A DNA stretch of 64,000 bases from Paenibacillus sp. FJAT-26967 (GTDB lineage Bacteria > Bacillota > Bacilli > Paenibacillales > NBRC-103111): positions 124,001 through 188,000 of the forward strand of contig NZ_LMXH01000006.1 of NCBI RefSeq assembly GCF_001541095.1. Direction: 5' to 3'. Below the pieces are notes generated by a model that was not told the DNA's origin, did not search any database, and saw only the letters and a program-made list of their open reading frames with translations. Shown here one piece after another: positions 7,707-16,497 of this stretch (positions within the stretch are counted from its first letter, which is position 1; each line of letters starts with the position of its first letter). The position numbers and the translations under genes were made by a program.

Positions 7707-9896
7707 TCATACTTTGACCGGCGAGGTACCCTTCGTAATGGTCACTTCGAGATTCTTCACGTTGCCGTTAAAGACGAGATCGATATGGCACAGATTGCTC
7801 TTGTCATCGATAATGTAGCTCATATCGTCTCCATCCTGGATGATCGAGTTCACGAAGCCCCGGGTACCGAGCCATTTGCTTTTCTGGCTGCTAGGATTGT
7901 TACTGAAGAATTTGACGATATTCTCATGCTTGAAATCACCGGTCTGGAAGCGGAGAATACGCTCGATATAGGTACTGACCAGTGTTTTATATATGGAATC
8001 GAATCCGTCTTCGGCCATAGCCAGGCTGCGTGCTTTGTAGACGGTGATTCGTTTGATATCCCGGTCTTGAAGCTGGGCATTCTCCGAGGAGAAAATAAAT
8101 CCGAAGTTCTTGCGGTTAATCGCATCCTTGATATTGTTGGTAAATCCTGAAATTTCCTTGGCCATCGTGGATACGGCCCGCAGACCATGATCACCGGCTT
8201 CGATATCGAAGCGGACGCCCGGATAATCCCGGCTGACACTCTTAAACTGCTCCCGCAAATATTCAGGACACTGGTAGGCCGCAACTAGACCCGCAGCAAC
8301 ATAACCCGCGCCGATATATACGCCTTCAATCCACAGCTTCAGGATATCTTCCTTCTCCTGGGAGAGCCTGGCTCCATCTTCGGTATGCAGCATCCGGCTG
8401 TCGATCACCACACCCGACTTGTCCTTCGGAATAATTGTGAAGTTCGGTACGCAAGGTACGGCAAATTCGCTGTATTCTTTGCGTACAAGCGGGCTGCATT
8501 TGTCGATGTATTTGTCGATACCTGCCGTCGCCATGCTGTTGAACGTGGTCTCTTCACCTGATTCGAAGCTGAAGAAGAGCTGCACTTTGTAGTCCTTCAG
8601 TACCTGAAGCAGCATAGACACGGCCTCCATCGTATTGCCGTCCGGTTTGATAACCTTCTCGTTGCCTTTGAAGCGCTCACGGCTGACTTTGACTTTGCCC
8701 GCCGTTTCGAGCTCGACGGAGGGTACAATGCCGAACCAGATCGTGTCGCTGAAATCGTTCTTGGCGTTGACTGTATTCAGGTAAGTTTCCAGACGCGGAA
8801 TATTGCCGCTCTTAACGGTCATGTCCAGCTTGCTGTTCGTTACTACCAGGGTAGGCTGCATGCCCTTGTTCTTAGTTGCATACTGGTCAAAATACATTTT
8901 GATACCCAGAATTTTCTCAACAAGCGGCTTCACCGTTTTGACGAAATCGTCTTTTGCGTTTTTGTAGAACTCCAGATATGTGTTGTAATTCTGAACTTCC
9001 GTCCCGACGTCCACGGAGCTCTGCGTTGCAGGCAGCGGACAGAACGTGCGGACCACGAGATCCTTTACGTAGCCGGAAGGCGTTTCTGTAATCGAATCGT
9101 AATCTTCCTCGAACACAGATACGAGCTCCGTGGAACTGTTATCATCGAGAAGCATCAGCTCCGTGCTCTCACTCTTCGGCGCCTCGATAATTTTGAGCTC
9201 GCCGCTGCTTCCGATAGTCAGCATGCCGATCTGGAATGCCTCGGACGTATTCTCTTCCTGGGCATTACCGAGCAGAAGGCGGGTTTTGATATCCTCGATA
9301 GCAAGCGGAAGCATCGCCATCACGTTGTTGTAATTCTTGCTGGCGTCCTCAAACATCCCGTTCAGCTTGTCGCCCAGATCGAATTTTTTCGGGTCCCCTT
9401 CGTCAAGCTTCTCGTACTGGCCATACAAGTAATGAATTTCTTTGCGGACCTGACGGATGTCGTCCATGACTTTCTTGGGAGAGATCATATCGAGCAGATT
9501 CTCGAATTTAAAATCAACATTCGGGATGCCCTGGCTGCGCTTGGTGTCAATCAGCGTGAACAGCATTTTAAGAAAATCATTGCTCTGATCGATTCTGATC
9601 TCGGAGATGGCATCGTCCGCCAGACCCTCCGGTTTTTTGAGCGTATACATGACCTTCTGATTAGCAGCATTGAAGAATGAATATACAGTGGGCGAGAATT
9701 TGTCTAGAAACTCATCGAAATTCCGGACAAGCAGATGCTTGTTAATTTCTTTGATTTTGTCATCACTCAGACTGTCGATTCCTTTGACATCTCCTACGAT
9801 GGTGACTAGGTCTAATTTCTCAGGGTTAATCTCCTCAAAAAGCATAGTTCGGTTGGTTTGATTGATAATGTCCATAATGGTCAGCGGGAAGTTCAC
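7707..9896 (-). CDS. Contractile sheath-like protein, apparent TssB-TssC fusion, 729 aa
   Basis: Residues 25-115 resemble TssB (DLVTIVGDVKGIDSLSDD, NFDEFLDKFSP). The C-terminal half resembles TssC: GVYIGAGYVAAGLVAAYQ at 525-542 corresponds to the GNAAYAFA region. The end YIERILRFQTGDF, FFSNN and CHIDLVFNGNVKNLEVTI follows the TssC terminus, with its short helix, linker and final beta strands that interlock sheath subunits. The middle carries a long acidic insertion (about 210-300). In type VI systems TssB and TssC are separate, while phage sheaths are single chains, so a fusion is notable. The start is uncertain: GTG 9896 directly abuts GGAGG, and ATG 9875 lacks a site. It is the first gene after the promoter at 10076-10105. 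Cytoplasmic. An automatic annotation might miss it. Confidence 0.65.
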   Translation of the reverse strand: MNFPLTIMDIINQTNRTMLFEEINPEKLDLVTIVGDVKGIDSLSDDKIKEINKHLLVRNFDEFLDKFSPTVYSFFNAANQKVMYTLKKPEGLADDAISEIRIDQSNDFLKMLFTLIDTKRSQGIPNVDFKFENLLDMISPKKVMDDIRQVRKEIHYLYGQYEKLDEGDPKKFDLGDKLNGMFEDASKNYNNVMAMLPLAIEDIKTRLLLGNAQEENTSEAFQIGMLTIGSSGELKIIEAPKSESTELMLLDDNSSTELVSVFEEDYDSITETPSGYVKDLVVRTFCPLPATQSSVDVGTEVQNYNTYLEFYKNAKDDFVKTVKPLVEKILGIKMYFDQYATKNKGMQPTLVVTNSKLDMTVKSGNIPRLETYLNTVNAKNDFSDTIWFGIVPSVELETAGKVKVSRERFKGNEKVIKPDGNTMEAVSMLLQVLKDYKVQLFFSFESGEETTFNSMATAGIDKYIDKCSPLVRKEYSEFAVPCVPNFTIIPKDKSGVVIDSRMLHTEDGARLSQEKEDILKLWIEGVYIGAGYVAAGLVAAYQCPEYLREQFKSVSRDYPGVRFDIEAGDHGLRAVSTMAKEISGFTNNIKDAINRKNFGFIFSSENAQLQDRDIKRITVYKARSLAMAEDGFDSIYKTLVSTYIERILRFQTGDFKHENIVKFFSNNPSSQKSKWLGTRGFVNSIIQDGDDMSYIIDDKSNLCHIDLVFNGNVKNLEVTITKGTSPVKV

Positions 9897-10075
9897 CCTC
9901 CAAAAGTCCTTATCAGGACTTCCATACTATAGAGTAACTTTCCGCTTCCTCCTTCCTGTGAGTTTAGAACTAGTTAGTTATTAATTTTGTAGTTATAAGG
10001 AACTAATATGTAAAAATGTACCTAAACAAATCGACTTTGGAAGAAAAACCGATTTGTGACTTCTCTTTGGGTTTT

Positions 10076-10105
10076 ATCATAATGACGCCCGTCTTGATTT
10101 GTCAA
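10076..10105 (-). promoter_or_regulatory. Sigma-A promoter of the sheath-tube operon
   Basis: On the minus strand TTGACA (10105-10100) and TATGAT (10081-10076) are separated by 18 bases. Transcription would start near 10069, leaving a leader of about 170 bases that contains the inverted repeat at 10026-10057. Confidence 0.7.
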
Positions 10106-10240
10106 TATTTAATAATTAAGGGTTTGATGACCTTTTATATCAGTAGATTTACGCTTTAAAAATAAAATTTTACTTTTTTTATATCGTATGTTCATTTTTC
10201 ATTGGGATATGCCGATGTAAGGTTTAAGGAATAGTAAGTA

Positions 10241-10264
10241 AAATTACCAATATCTTGGTAATTT
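10241..10264. promoter_or_regulatory. Palindromic operator candidate upstream of the VWA gene
   Basis: Perfect 10-bp arms AAATTACCAA and TTGGTAATTT around TATC, centred 51 bases before the VWA start codon. A related ATTACC/GGTAAT pair lies in the kinase promoter (13910-13942), suggesting one regulator for both. Confidence 0.5.
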
Positions 10265-10302
10265 ATTTTATTTTAACGATATCAAGTGTAAAAGGTGATG
10301 TT

Positions 10303-12357
10303 ATGACCGGGATTTTGAAATGTATCAGGCATACAAAAGGGATCATTGGGACACTCTTCGTGACCTTGGTTGCAGGACTATTGGCTTTTCCTACAGGACT
10401 ATGGGCTGCTAACGTTCCGCCTGAACAAGGACTCGATGCGATGTTTGTGCTCGACACGAGCTTCTCCATGAATCAAACGGATAAAGACGGCATCGCGTCG
10501 GAAGTTGTCAAAATGTTTATGGACCTGCAGGGAACGGGTAATTCGCGCGCAGGTTATGTAGCGTATAACGATAAGATCGTCTCTTCACTGCCGCTCTCAG
10601 AGCTTACTTCAGGCGACCGGAATACGTGGAAGTCGACGCTCGATGGACTCAGACGCCGCGGGTATTCCGATATGGGATTAGGCCTTCGTAAGGCGGCTGA
10701 ATTGATGGAGAGCGGTTACGATGCCTCGCGCAAGCCCTTTCTCATCCTGTTGTCCGATGGGGGTACAGATTTCGGCAAACAGCCGGGCGGCAGAAACCCT
10801 GATATTTCGAGCCGGGATGTCGAAGATTCGATCGGTATAGCGAAGAAATTAGGATATCCGATCTATACAGTCGGACTTAACCGGGACGGATCAGCCCGGA
10901 AAGATGAACTGGAGCGCATAGCTGCAGCGACCGGCGGAGCTTCGTATCTGGCCGGCAATGCGGATGACCTGCCGGAAATCTTCAATCTCATTTTCGCCAA
11001 GCAGCTTCAGTCGGCACTGATTTCTGTATCTGCGGTGTCCGCAACAGGAGAACTCCAGGAAGTAACCGTTCCAATTCCAAACTCAAGCATGAATGAAGCG
11101 AATATCATCCTTTTGTCCCAGAGTCCGGTTACGGAAGCGCAAGTCTATTCGACATCTAAGAACGTCAGGCTCTACAAGTCGGACAATTACACCCTCATGA
11201 AAGTAATTGAACCGCAAAAAGGCAGCATGCGCGTTATTTTCCGGGGGAAACCGGGCGATCTTGTAAAGGTAAACCTGCTCGGCAATTATAAACTTCAGGC
11301 AGGCGCGGATTCACCGGCGGAGGCGATGAAGGGAGCCCAATCTCCTTTTACAGCACGACTGTACAAACCTGACGGTAAACCGCTTGAAGATGCGGATGTG
11401 TACGCAGCCATGAAGGCCGAACTGGTTGTATACGACCCCGCCAAGAAAGCGGAGGAGCGCATTGCACTCAAACCGGAAGGAAACAGTTTCGGACTCGGTC
11501 ATGTGTTCCCGTCTGTAGGGACGTACAACTGGAAAATCATCCTGACTGCACCGGATTTCAACCGCGAGACCGCCTCCTCCGAGATCAAAGCCGTTAATGC
11601 GCCGCCCGTGGCACAAGCGGGCACGTTACAGCTCAGCATGGAAGAGGGCAAGGCGCGGATCGACTTGAATGAATATTTCCAGGATGCCAACCGGGAGAAA
11701 CTTACGTATGCTGTGAGTCCTGCGGACGATGACCAGCTTGTAAGCGCGCAGATTGTAGAAGAAGGCTTCCTTCTTCTCAATCCGCTGACAACCGGCAGCG
11801 GCAGCGTCCGCATCACTGCGGTAGACGGCGAGGGTGCCAGCGCAATTTCCGAACTTTCCTTCACGGTTGTGTCCGTGTGGACGCTCATCATCAAAGTTTT
11901 GCTGGCCGTACTTGCTGCAGCCGTGCTGGGGTTGGTTCTTTACCTGGCATTCCGGCCAAGGCCTAAATTTACGGGAAGGCTGGAAGGGTACTTCCTTCAT
12001 ACGGCGAGCGGCAACGACATTCCGGTGAAATACTGGCCGCTGACTTCATTCGGCTCTAGGAGCATTTCCCTCCAGGACCTGTTCACCAGTCTCGATGTTC
12101 ATGAGTTGCTGCCGGAGAGCAACAACATTATCTTCGAAGCCGGCAAGAACGGAACCTTACTATTCCGGCACAGCACCAAGTGCCTCGTGCAGAAAGGCAC
12201 CCTCATTCTGGGGAAAACGCCCAAAGAAACACTGGCGTATAACGATAAGCTGTACATTACGTTTGAGGATGGAGTCACGGAAATTGAGCTGCGGTACAAA
12301 GCAGCCAAAACCAGTCTCCAGCCGCAAACACAAAAAGCGCAAACCGCCGGGACTTAA
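10303..12357 (+). CDS. Membrane von Willebrand factor A domain protein, 684 aa
   Basis: Starts at ATG 10303 behind AAAGGTGA; the frame opens earlier at a TTG without a site. A signal/anchor helix (about 11-35) is followed by a VWA domain with a complete MIDAS: FVLDTSFSMN, GYSDMGLGL and ILLSDGGTDF. Then come beta-rich extracellular parts (about 240-520, an Ig-like stretch around VNAPPVAQAG), a membrane helix at about 525-548, and a cytoplasmic end of about 130 residues rich in strands that may be a small beta-sandwich. MIDAS domains bind metal and protein ligands outside the cell. It is divergent from the sheath operon and convergent with the kinase, so I infer an envelope anchor or sensor for that system; an independent adhesion role cannot be excluded. 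Confidence 0.88.
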   Translation: MTGILKCIRHTKGIIGTLFVTLVAGLLAFPTGLWAANVPPEQGLDAMFVLDTSFSMNQTDKDGIASEVVKMFMDLQGTGNSRAGYVAYNDKIVSSLPLSELTSGDRNTWKSTLDGLRRRGYSDMGLGLRKAAELMESGYDASRKPFLILLSDGGTDFGKQPGGRNPDISSRDVEDSIGIAKKLGYPIYTVGLNRDGSARKDELERIAAATGGASYLAGNADDLPEIFNLIFAKQLQSALISVSAVSATGELQEVTVPIPNSSMNEANIILLSQSPVTEAQVYSTSKNVRLYKSDNYTLMKVIEPQKGSMRVIFRGKPGDLVKVNLLGNYKLQAGADSPAEAMKGAQSPFTARLYKPDGKPLEDADVYAAMKAELVVYDPAKKAEERIALKPEGNSFGLGHVFPSVGTYNWKIILTAPDFNRETASSEIKAVNAPPVAQAGTLQLSMEEGKARIDLNEYFQDANREKLTYAVSPADDDQLVSAQIVEEGFLLLNPLTTGSGSVRITAVDGEGASAISELSFTVVSVWTLIIKVLLAVLAAAVLGLVLYLAFRPRPKFTGRLEGYFLHTASGNDIPVKYWPLTSFGSRSISLQDLFTSLDVHELLPESNNIIFEAGKNGTLLFRHSTKCLVQKGTLILGKTPKETLAYNDKLYITFEDGVTEIELRYKAAKTSLQPQTQKAQTAGT

Positions 12358-12376
12358 CCCGGACGGTTTGCGCTTT
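12334..12376 (+). terminator. Terminator of the VWA gene, overlapping its stop codon
   Basis: Long stem AAAGCGCAAACCG/CGGTTTGCGCTTT with an inner CCGGG/CCCGG stem; the TAA stop lies in the loop. The T-run is short. Confidence 0.6.
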
Positions 12377-12440
12377 AAGTCTTGCAGTTCAGAAGCTCTG
12401 CGACTGAACAGGCTGCTGGAGAATTCGCGAGCCTTTCAAA

Positions 12441-12490
12441 GAAAACCACCTTGAGATTAGCTTCGCAGCTAAGTCTTCCAGGCGGTTTTC
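12441..12490 (+). terminator. Second terminator between VWA and kinase genes
   Basis: Stem GAAAACC/GGTTTTC closing an inner perfect TTAGCT-tcgc-AGCTAA hairpin, then TTGTTGTTG. It separates two convergent genes. Confidence 0.65.
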
Positions 12491-12545
12491 TTGTTGTTGC
12501 CAGTTTGTATTCAATCCCATGTGTTTGATGCGGCAGTCCTCGCTT

Positions 12546-13829
12546 TTATGGCTTGGCATCTGCCGCCTTTGACTTCCTCTTAGGTTCCCGCTTTGTATTT
12601 GTCTTTTTGTTTGGTTTTGACTTTGTATTTGTCCTTAACTCCACTTCGGACCCCGCTTCGGAGTTTACTTCGACGCTCATCTTCGGGGTCCCCTTGGAAT
12701 TGGGGTTCAATCCGGAGCTTGCCTTCTCCCCCGCAGCAGCTGGATCTGGACCTGCACTTGTACTTACTTCTCCGATTGCTGCGGCAGTCTCCCTCCACGC
12801 GGACTGCACGCCGGATAGAGCAGCCATGGAATCTTCGGCTGTCTCCAAGGACAGCAGGCTTACCTTCCTTTGCGGCATCCCGTTCCGGTAAGGGTGTCTC
12901 TTGGCCCGCAGGCCGTACCATAGACTCTCTGCTATTTTCCACAACAGCGCCTCGGCTTTGACGGCGTCTGAGACTTTTTGTAGAGAAGTCCATCTCTGCT
13001 CGGCTTTTACTGATAAACAGCCCCTGATTGCATGGGACAACTTCGGGGTCACCTTGCCGCGTTTCTTACGGAAAACCGTCTCAAGCGGATCATTAAAAAA
13101 CCTCCGGCTGACCTCGACCGGCGCTTCACCGCACAAACAGTAGTACAAAGTGGCTCCCAAACTGTATAGATCGGATACAGGCCCTTGGCTGGAAGAAGCG
13201 GAATAAAACTCTAACGGTGAATAGCCCGCTGATGTAAAGATAGGCCGATCCGTATCCGATTGATGAACAGCCGAGCCGAAGTCAATCAGCTTCACCTGAC
13301 CGTCTGATGCTACGATCAGATTAGCTGGCTTGATGTCCCTGTGCAGGATGCCCTGATCGTGGAGGTACGCCAGAGCTCCAATAATAGATGGGATGGTTTT
13401 CTCATAAAAAACCGCTTTAGAACGAATAAGTTTCTTCCGGATTGCCCGTTCCAGCGAAATTCCCCGGCACTTCTCAAGAATGGTATAGAAGGTCCCGTTC
13501 TCCCCAATGTGCCCCACTAGCTTTACGATATTCGGATGTTCAAGTGAGCCCAGAAGAAGAGCTTCATTCTGAAAGGAACCCGTTATGGAATCGAACTTGG
13601 TCTTCAAAGAAGGCATCCTGGGAAGAACAGTTCTCCCATCCAAATCTCGCATCACCAGAGCCTGCGGGAAAAATTCTTTGACGATCCGATGAATTCCGGT
13701 TCTTGTTTCTCTCGCGGAGTACACAATAGACAACTCACTGGAAGCAATAACCCGGACGATCCGGTACCGTTCTCCGTCTAGCATAGTATTAGCCTGAAGT
13801 CCGGAATGAGTGCTTACCGACATGACCAT
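12546..13829 (-). CDS. Ser/Thr protein kinase (PknB-like), 427 aa
   Basis: Residues 20-290 form a eukaryotic-type kinase: Lys51 (HRIVKEFFP), catalytic loop ILHRDIKPAN (161-170), DFG at 183-185, and SAGYSPLEFYS as activation/P+1 segment. The glycine-rich loop is weak (VIASSELSIVYSA lacks GxGxxG), yet the catalytic residues are intact. There is no membrane helix and no PASTA repeats, unlike cell-wall PrkC kinases. The last 60 residues are low-complexity and very basic (KSKPNKKTNTKREPKRK). Starts at ATG 13829 behind GAGG. It has its own promoter with an inverted repeat. Given two PP2C-like and two FHA genes opposite, it most likely phosphorylates threonines read by those FHA domains, as PpkA does in type VI systems. 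Confidence 0.9.
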   Translation of the reverse strand: MVMSVSTHSGLQANTMLDGERYRIVRVIASSELSIVYSARETRTGIHRIVKEFFPQALVMRDLDGRTVLPRMPSLKTKFDSITGSFQNEALLLGSLEHPNIVKLVGHIGENGTFYTILEKCRGISLERAIRKKLIRSKAVFYEKTIPSIIGALAYLHDQGILHRDIKPANLIVASDGQVKLIDFGSAVHQSDTDRPIFTSAGYSPLEFYSASSSQGPVSDLYSLGATLYYCLCGEAPVEVSRRFFNDPLETVFRKKRGKVTPKLSHAIRGCLSVKAEQRWTSLQKVSDAVKAEALLWKIAESLWYGLRAKRHPYRNGMPQRKVSLLSLETAEDSMAALSGVQSAWRETAAAIGEVSTSAGPDPAAAGEKASSGLNPNSKGTPKMSVEVNSEAGSEVELRTNTKSKPNKKTNTKREPKRKSKAADAKP

Positions 13830-13898
13830 TATGACCTCGTTCTCCGGCCTTGCTGAATGCCCCGTTCAATCGGACTATTAGAGCAGCAAAGGCACAAA

Positions 13899-13927
13899 AT
13901 GATAGTTTAATATTACCATATCGCCAA
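13899..13927 (-). promoter_or_regulatory. Candidate promoter of the kinase gene
   Basis: Minus-strand TTGGCG (13927-13922), 17 bases, TATCAT (13904-13899). The -35 is weak, as expected for a regulated promoter. Confidence 0.45.
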
Positions 13928-13942
13928 TGTTCTGGGTAATAT
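13910..13942. promoter_or_regulatory. Inverted repeat bracketing the kinase -35 element
   Basis: Arms ATATTACC and GGTAATAT (8 bp, perfect) separated by 17 bases; one arm lies between -35 and -10, the other just upstream of -35. The core ATTACC/GGTAAT recurs in the palindrome before the VWA gene. Confidence 0.45.
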
Positions 13943-14138
13943 GTAATCTCCTGAATTCGATATTGTTTAAGATTGTTCTGTGGCGTTTAAAGAGTAGTGG
14001 GTGATCTGGAAAAATAAACCACAAATAATTACACTATTTATTTTTCCATTTTATAATAATAAAACAATTACTTTACAAATTTATGGAACTTGTATACACT
14101 TTATATGTAATAAAAAAACTATAAAGGATGTGTATCGA

Positions 14139-15179
14139 TTGAAGAAAATGAATGTTACCGTTGCCTCCAGTCTTGCTCTACTATCCCTTGTAGTCTCTTT
14201 AAACCCGATTACAGCTGCGTCTGACAGCAAGGATCTCGAAGCCGACATTGCTGCCGGAATTGCAGGAAACGAGCGTCAGCTCATGATGGATGTTATGAAG
14301 AACATTCCTGAAGATGAGCGGGAAAATGTTATTTATATTGATGATAACGGACAAGTATATGCTAATAAACCTGAGTTAAAAGACGTATTCGTCAAAACCG
14401 ACCCTTCTGCCGATCATACGGTAACGGTCAACGGCGGAGAGAAATTTACCCTATTAAACGAATCTACTAAAGTCAGACAGCAGGCAGCTCCCTCCGCTAT
14501 TACTCCACTCGCGGGCTATGCTTGCGGAAATGCGGGCGGTCCGTACAGACGCGTATTCTCACAACCCGGTTACTCGTGGTGGTCAGGCAAGGTTTATCTC
14601 CCTTCTAGTACCAATAATGAAGTATACGTAAATAACACGAATTCCAATGATACTCCTTATATTTATACCGGCGGGCATGCAAGCAATGGGGCCTCTGAAG
14701 TAGATGCCGGTTTCCAGTACAGCAAAACTTATAATAACTGGGCGCATTCTATATTTACCGGCGGTCAATATTACCACAACACTTCGTTCCGGTTTAAGGC
14801 CGGACAAACTTTGACTTTTAAATATTATGTGCCTGCCGATGGACAGGTTGCACTTTATGCAGCCGGGGTCCGCTATGATAATAATGCGGCGGACAATTAC
14901 ACCGTTGTAACGAATGCCGCAGGCTGGAAAAAAAGCGGAGCAGGAAATGAGATCAAAAGAATAACGGCCATTGCGAGCAACGACCCGCAGCCTTACGACA
15001 CCGGTTCGTACTTGAAGAATGTTAAATGGTCCGCCTCCATGATCGGTACCAGCTCTACGAGCAATCATCAATGGCTGGCAGCGGATACAGGCGGATACTG
15101 TTCTTATCCGAATTCCACGCAAGTAAGCACAAGCTTTGTAAACGCAGGTGAAGAAACCGTCAATATCAAAATGAACTGA
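14139..15179 (+). CDS. Secreted protein of unknown function, 346 aa
   Basis: TTG start at 14139, 10 bases after AAGGA; the first residues KKMNVTVASSLALLSLVVSL with following ITAA form a signal peptide. Residues 30-110 are a polar helix-rich propeptide-like part. From ACGNAGGPYRR onward the mature domain of about 220 residues is rich in Tyr, Asn, Gly, Ser and Trp with repeated strands (GQTLTFKYYV, GQVALYAAGVRY). It looks like a secreted beta-sandwich, possibly carbohydrate-binding. The general look recalls YrpD-type exported proteins of Bacillus, but I cannot confirm that. Two cysteines (in ACGN and YCSY) could form a disulphide. It is flanked by its own terminator and seems a stand-alone gene. 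Base composition is more AT-rich than its neighbours. Confidence 0.75.
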   Translation: MKKMNVTVASSLALLSLVVSLNPITAASDSKDLEADIAAGIAGNERQLMMDVMKNIPEDERENVIYIDDNGQVYANKPELKDVFVKTDPSADHTVTVNGGEKFTLLNESTKVRQQAAPSAITPLAGYACGNAGGPYRRVFSQPGYSWWSGKVYLPSSTNNEVYVNNTNSNDTPYIYTGGHASNGASEVDAGFQYSKTYNNWAHSIFTGGQYYHNTSFRFKAGQTLTFKYYVPADGQVALYAAGVRYDNNAADNYTVVTNAAGWKKSGAGNEIKRITAIASNDPQPYDTGSYLKNVKWSASMIGTSSTSNHQWLAADTGGYCSYPNSTQVSTSFVNAGEETVNIKMN

Positions 15180-15200
15180 TATCTGCCTTTGTATGAATAG

Positions 15201-15237
15201 TAAAGCTGTCTTATGTTTAGGCAGCTTTACTTTTTTT
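15201..15237 (+). terminator. Rho-independent terminator of the secreted-protein gene
   Basis: Ten-pair stem (TAAAGCTGTC with GGCAGCTTTA, one G-U) and a run of seven T. Confidence 0.9.
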
Positions 15238-15391
15238 ATTACGTCCGCTGAACCCATGATATATCACGGTTTATCTACCCTGCATACGGACATTATTCCG
15301 GTTTTATTTGGAATTAATAGGTTAGTTATCTGGCAACTAGTTTAATAATAATTGGTTCCATAACCAAAATTTATGGTAACGGAGGGAAATT

Positions 15392-16387
15392 ATGATGTTA
15401 AAAAAACTAGGCAAAAAGTCGATGATCGCGGTAACCTGTACGGGGCTGATGTTCTCCTCCCTTTCACTCGCAGGCTCAGCATTCGCATCGGAAACATGCG
15501 GAGGGTATTTAACAAACATGACGGACCCGCTCGCTATCAAAATGGAAAACGGACAGAAAGTGATCTGGGATAATGTCGATCCGGATCTGATTAAAAAAAG
15601 AGACACCTATGTCAATTTACTTAAACAGAAGAACTGGACGATTACTTTTAATTCCGCCTACCGGCCTTTTCAATATCAGCGTCACTTATATGAGATTGTA
15701 GAAAATGCATCGAAATCAACCTGTGTCGCCAACGAGAAGGCGGCTCACGGCCTCGGCTCTGTCGTAGCCAAGCCGAGCAGCACCGCACCGCATACGCGGG
15801 GAATCGCCTTCGATGCGACCGTCCGGGATGCTGCCGGAAATGCGCTTAACGGCAAAACCTTCGTTAACAGCCAGCTTAAGGCTGTCGCGCAGCAGGCCGG
15901 ACTCAGCCTCCCGCTTCCAACTACGGACGGCGTGCATCACGTCCTGGCAAGCGGTGGCGGCGGCGAAGAGCCGGACGATGGCGTCCTGAAGGTAGGCGAT
16001 TCCGGCGAGCAGGTAAGGTCCATGCAGCAGCAGCTGAATAAAGTCGGCTACACGCTGAGTGCCGATGGGATCTTCGGCAGCGGCACCGAAACCATCGTCA
16101 AGCAGTTCCAATCCGCACACGGATTGACGGCAGACGGGATTGTCGGTCCGGCGACATCCGACAAGCTGGACGCGCTTGCGACCACAACGGCCGTTCTGCG
16201 TAACGGAAGCTCCGGAGACGCAGTGAAGGTACTCCAGCGTCTGTTGACGAAGAAGGGCTACAGCGTCACTGCCGATGGTGCCTTCGGCAGCGGCACAGAG
16301 ACTGCCGTGAAGAAGTTCCAGACAGCCAGTTCGCTGACTTCCGACGGTATTGTCGGCTCTGCAACCTGGAGTAAACTAAGATCTTAA
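15392..16387 (+). CDS. Secreted peptidase M15-like enzyme with two peptidoglycan-binding repeats, 331 aa
   Basis: A signal peptide (MIAVTCTGLMFSSLSLAGSA, cleavage after AFA) precedes a D-Ala-D-Ala carboxypeptidase/M15-like domain. SAYRPFQYQRH, then APHTRGIAFD (zinc His and Asp), then DGVHHV near residue 185 (zinc His). A short Gly/Glu linker leads to two tandem PG_binding_1 repeats (about 200-262 and 268-330), each with GDxxxxVxxLQxxLxxxGY, then ADGxFGSGTE and SDGIVGxAT. The two repeats are close copies. It should act on cell-wall peptides outside the cell. Starts at ATG 15392, five bases after GGAGGG (ATG 15395 is equally possible). Confidence 0.88.
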   Translation: MMLKKLGKKSMIAVTCTGLMFSSLSLAGSAFASETCGGYLTNMTDPLAIKMENGQKVIWDNVDPDLIKKRDTYVNLLKQKNWTITFNSAYRPFQYQRHLYEIVENASKSTCVANEKAAHGLGSVVAKPSSTAPHTRGIAFDATVRDAAGNALNGKTFVNSQLKAVAQQAGLSLPLPTTDGVHHVLASGGGGEEPDDGVLKVGDSGEQVRSMQQQLNKVGYTLSADGIFGSGTETIVKQFQSAHGLTADGIVGPATSDKLDALATTTAVLRNGSSGDAVKVLQRLLTKKGYSVTADGAFGSGTETAVKKFQTASSLTSDGIVGSATWSKLRS

Positions 16388-16461
16388 TGGAATCCGCCAA
16401 TCCGGCCTTATCTTCTATTATGATTAGCTTGCACGAGATCGATCCTATTAATCGAACTAAT

Positions 16462-16497
16462 AAGCACCCGGGTTCCTCACGGTTCCCGGGTGCTTTT
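16462..16497 (+). terminator. Terminator of the M15-like gene
   Basis: Perfect stem AAGCACCCGGG/CCCGGGTGCTT with a 12-base loop, then TTCTTGTTT. Confidence 0.85.

Larger units (their letters stand above)
9897..10302. other. Divergent intergenic region between sheath-like and VWA genes
   Basis: AT-rich stretch of about 400 bases. It holds the leftward promoter, a leader inverted repeat (8-bp arms ACAAATCG and CGATTTGT at 10026-10033 and 10050-10057) and a 24-base palindrome upstream of the VWA gene. No coding frame is supported. Confidence 0.7.
13830..14138. other. Divergent intergenic region, kinase and secreted-protein genes
   Basis: Contains the kinase promoter and operator candidate in its left third. 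The right part (about 13960-14130) is very AT-rich and carries nothing else I can name; an open frame there without a ribosome site is not supported. Confidence 0.6.

Noticed and set aside
7588-7710. 41-codon N-terminal extension of the tube-like protein
   Set aside because: The canonical AAGGAGGT site sits just before ATG 7587, and the extension is basic, unlike the rest.
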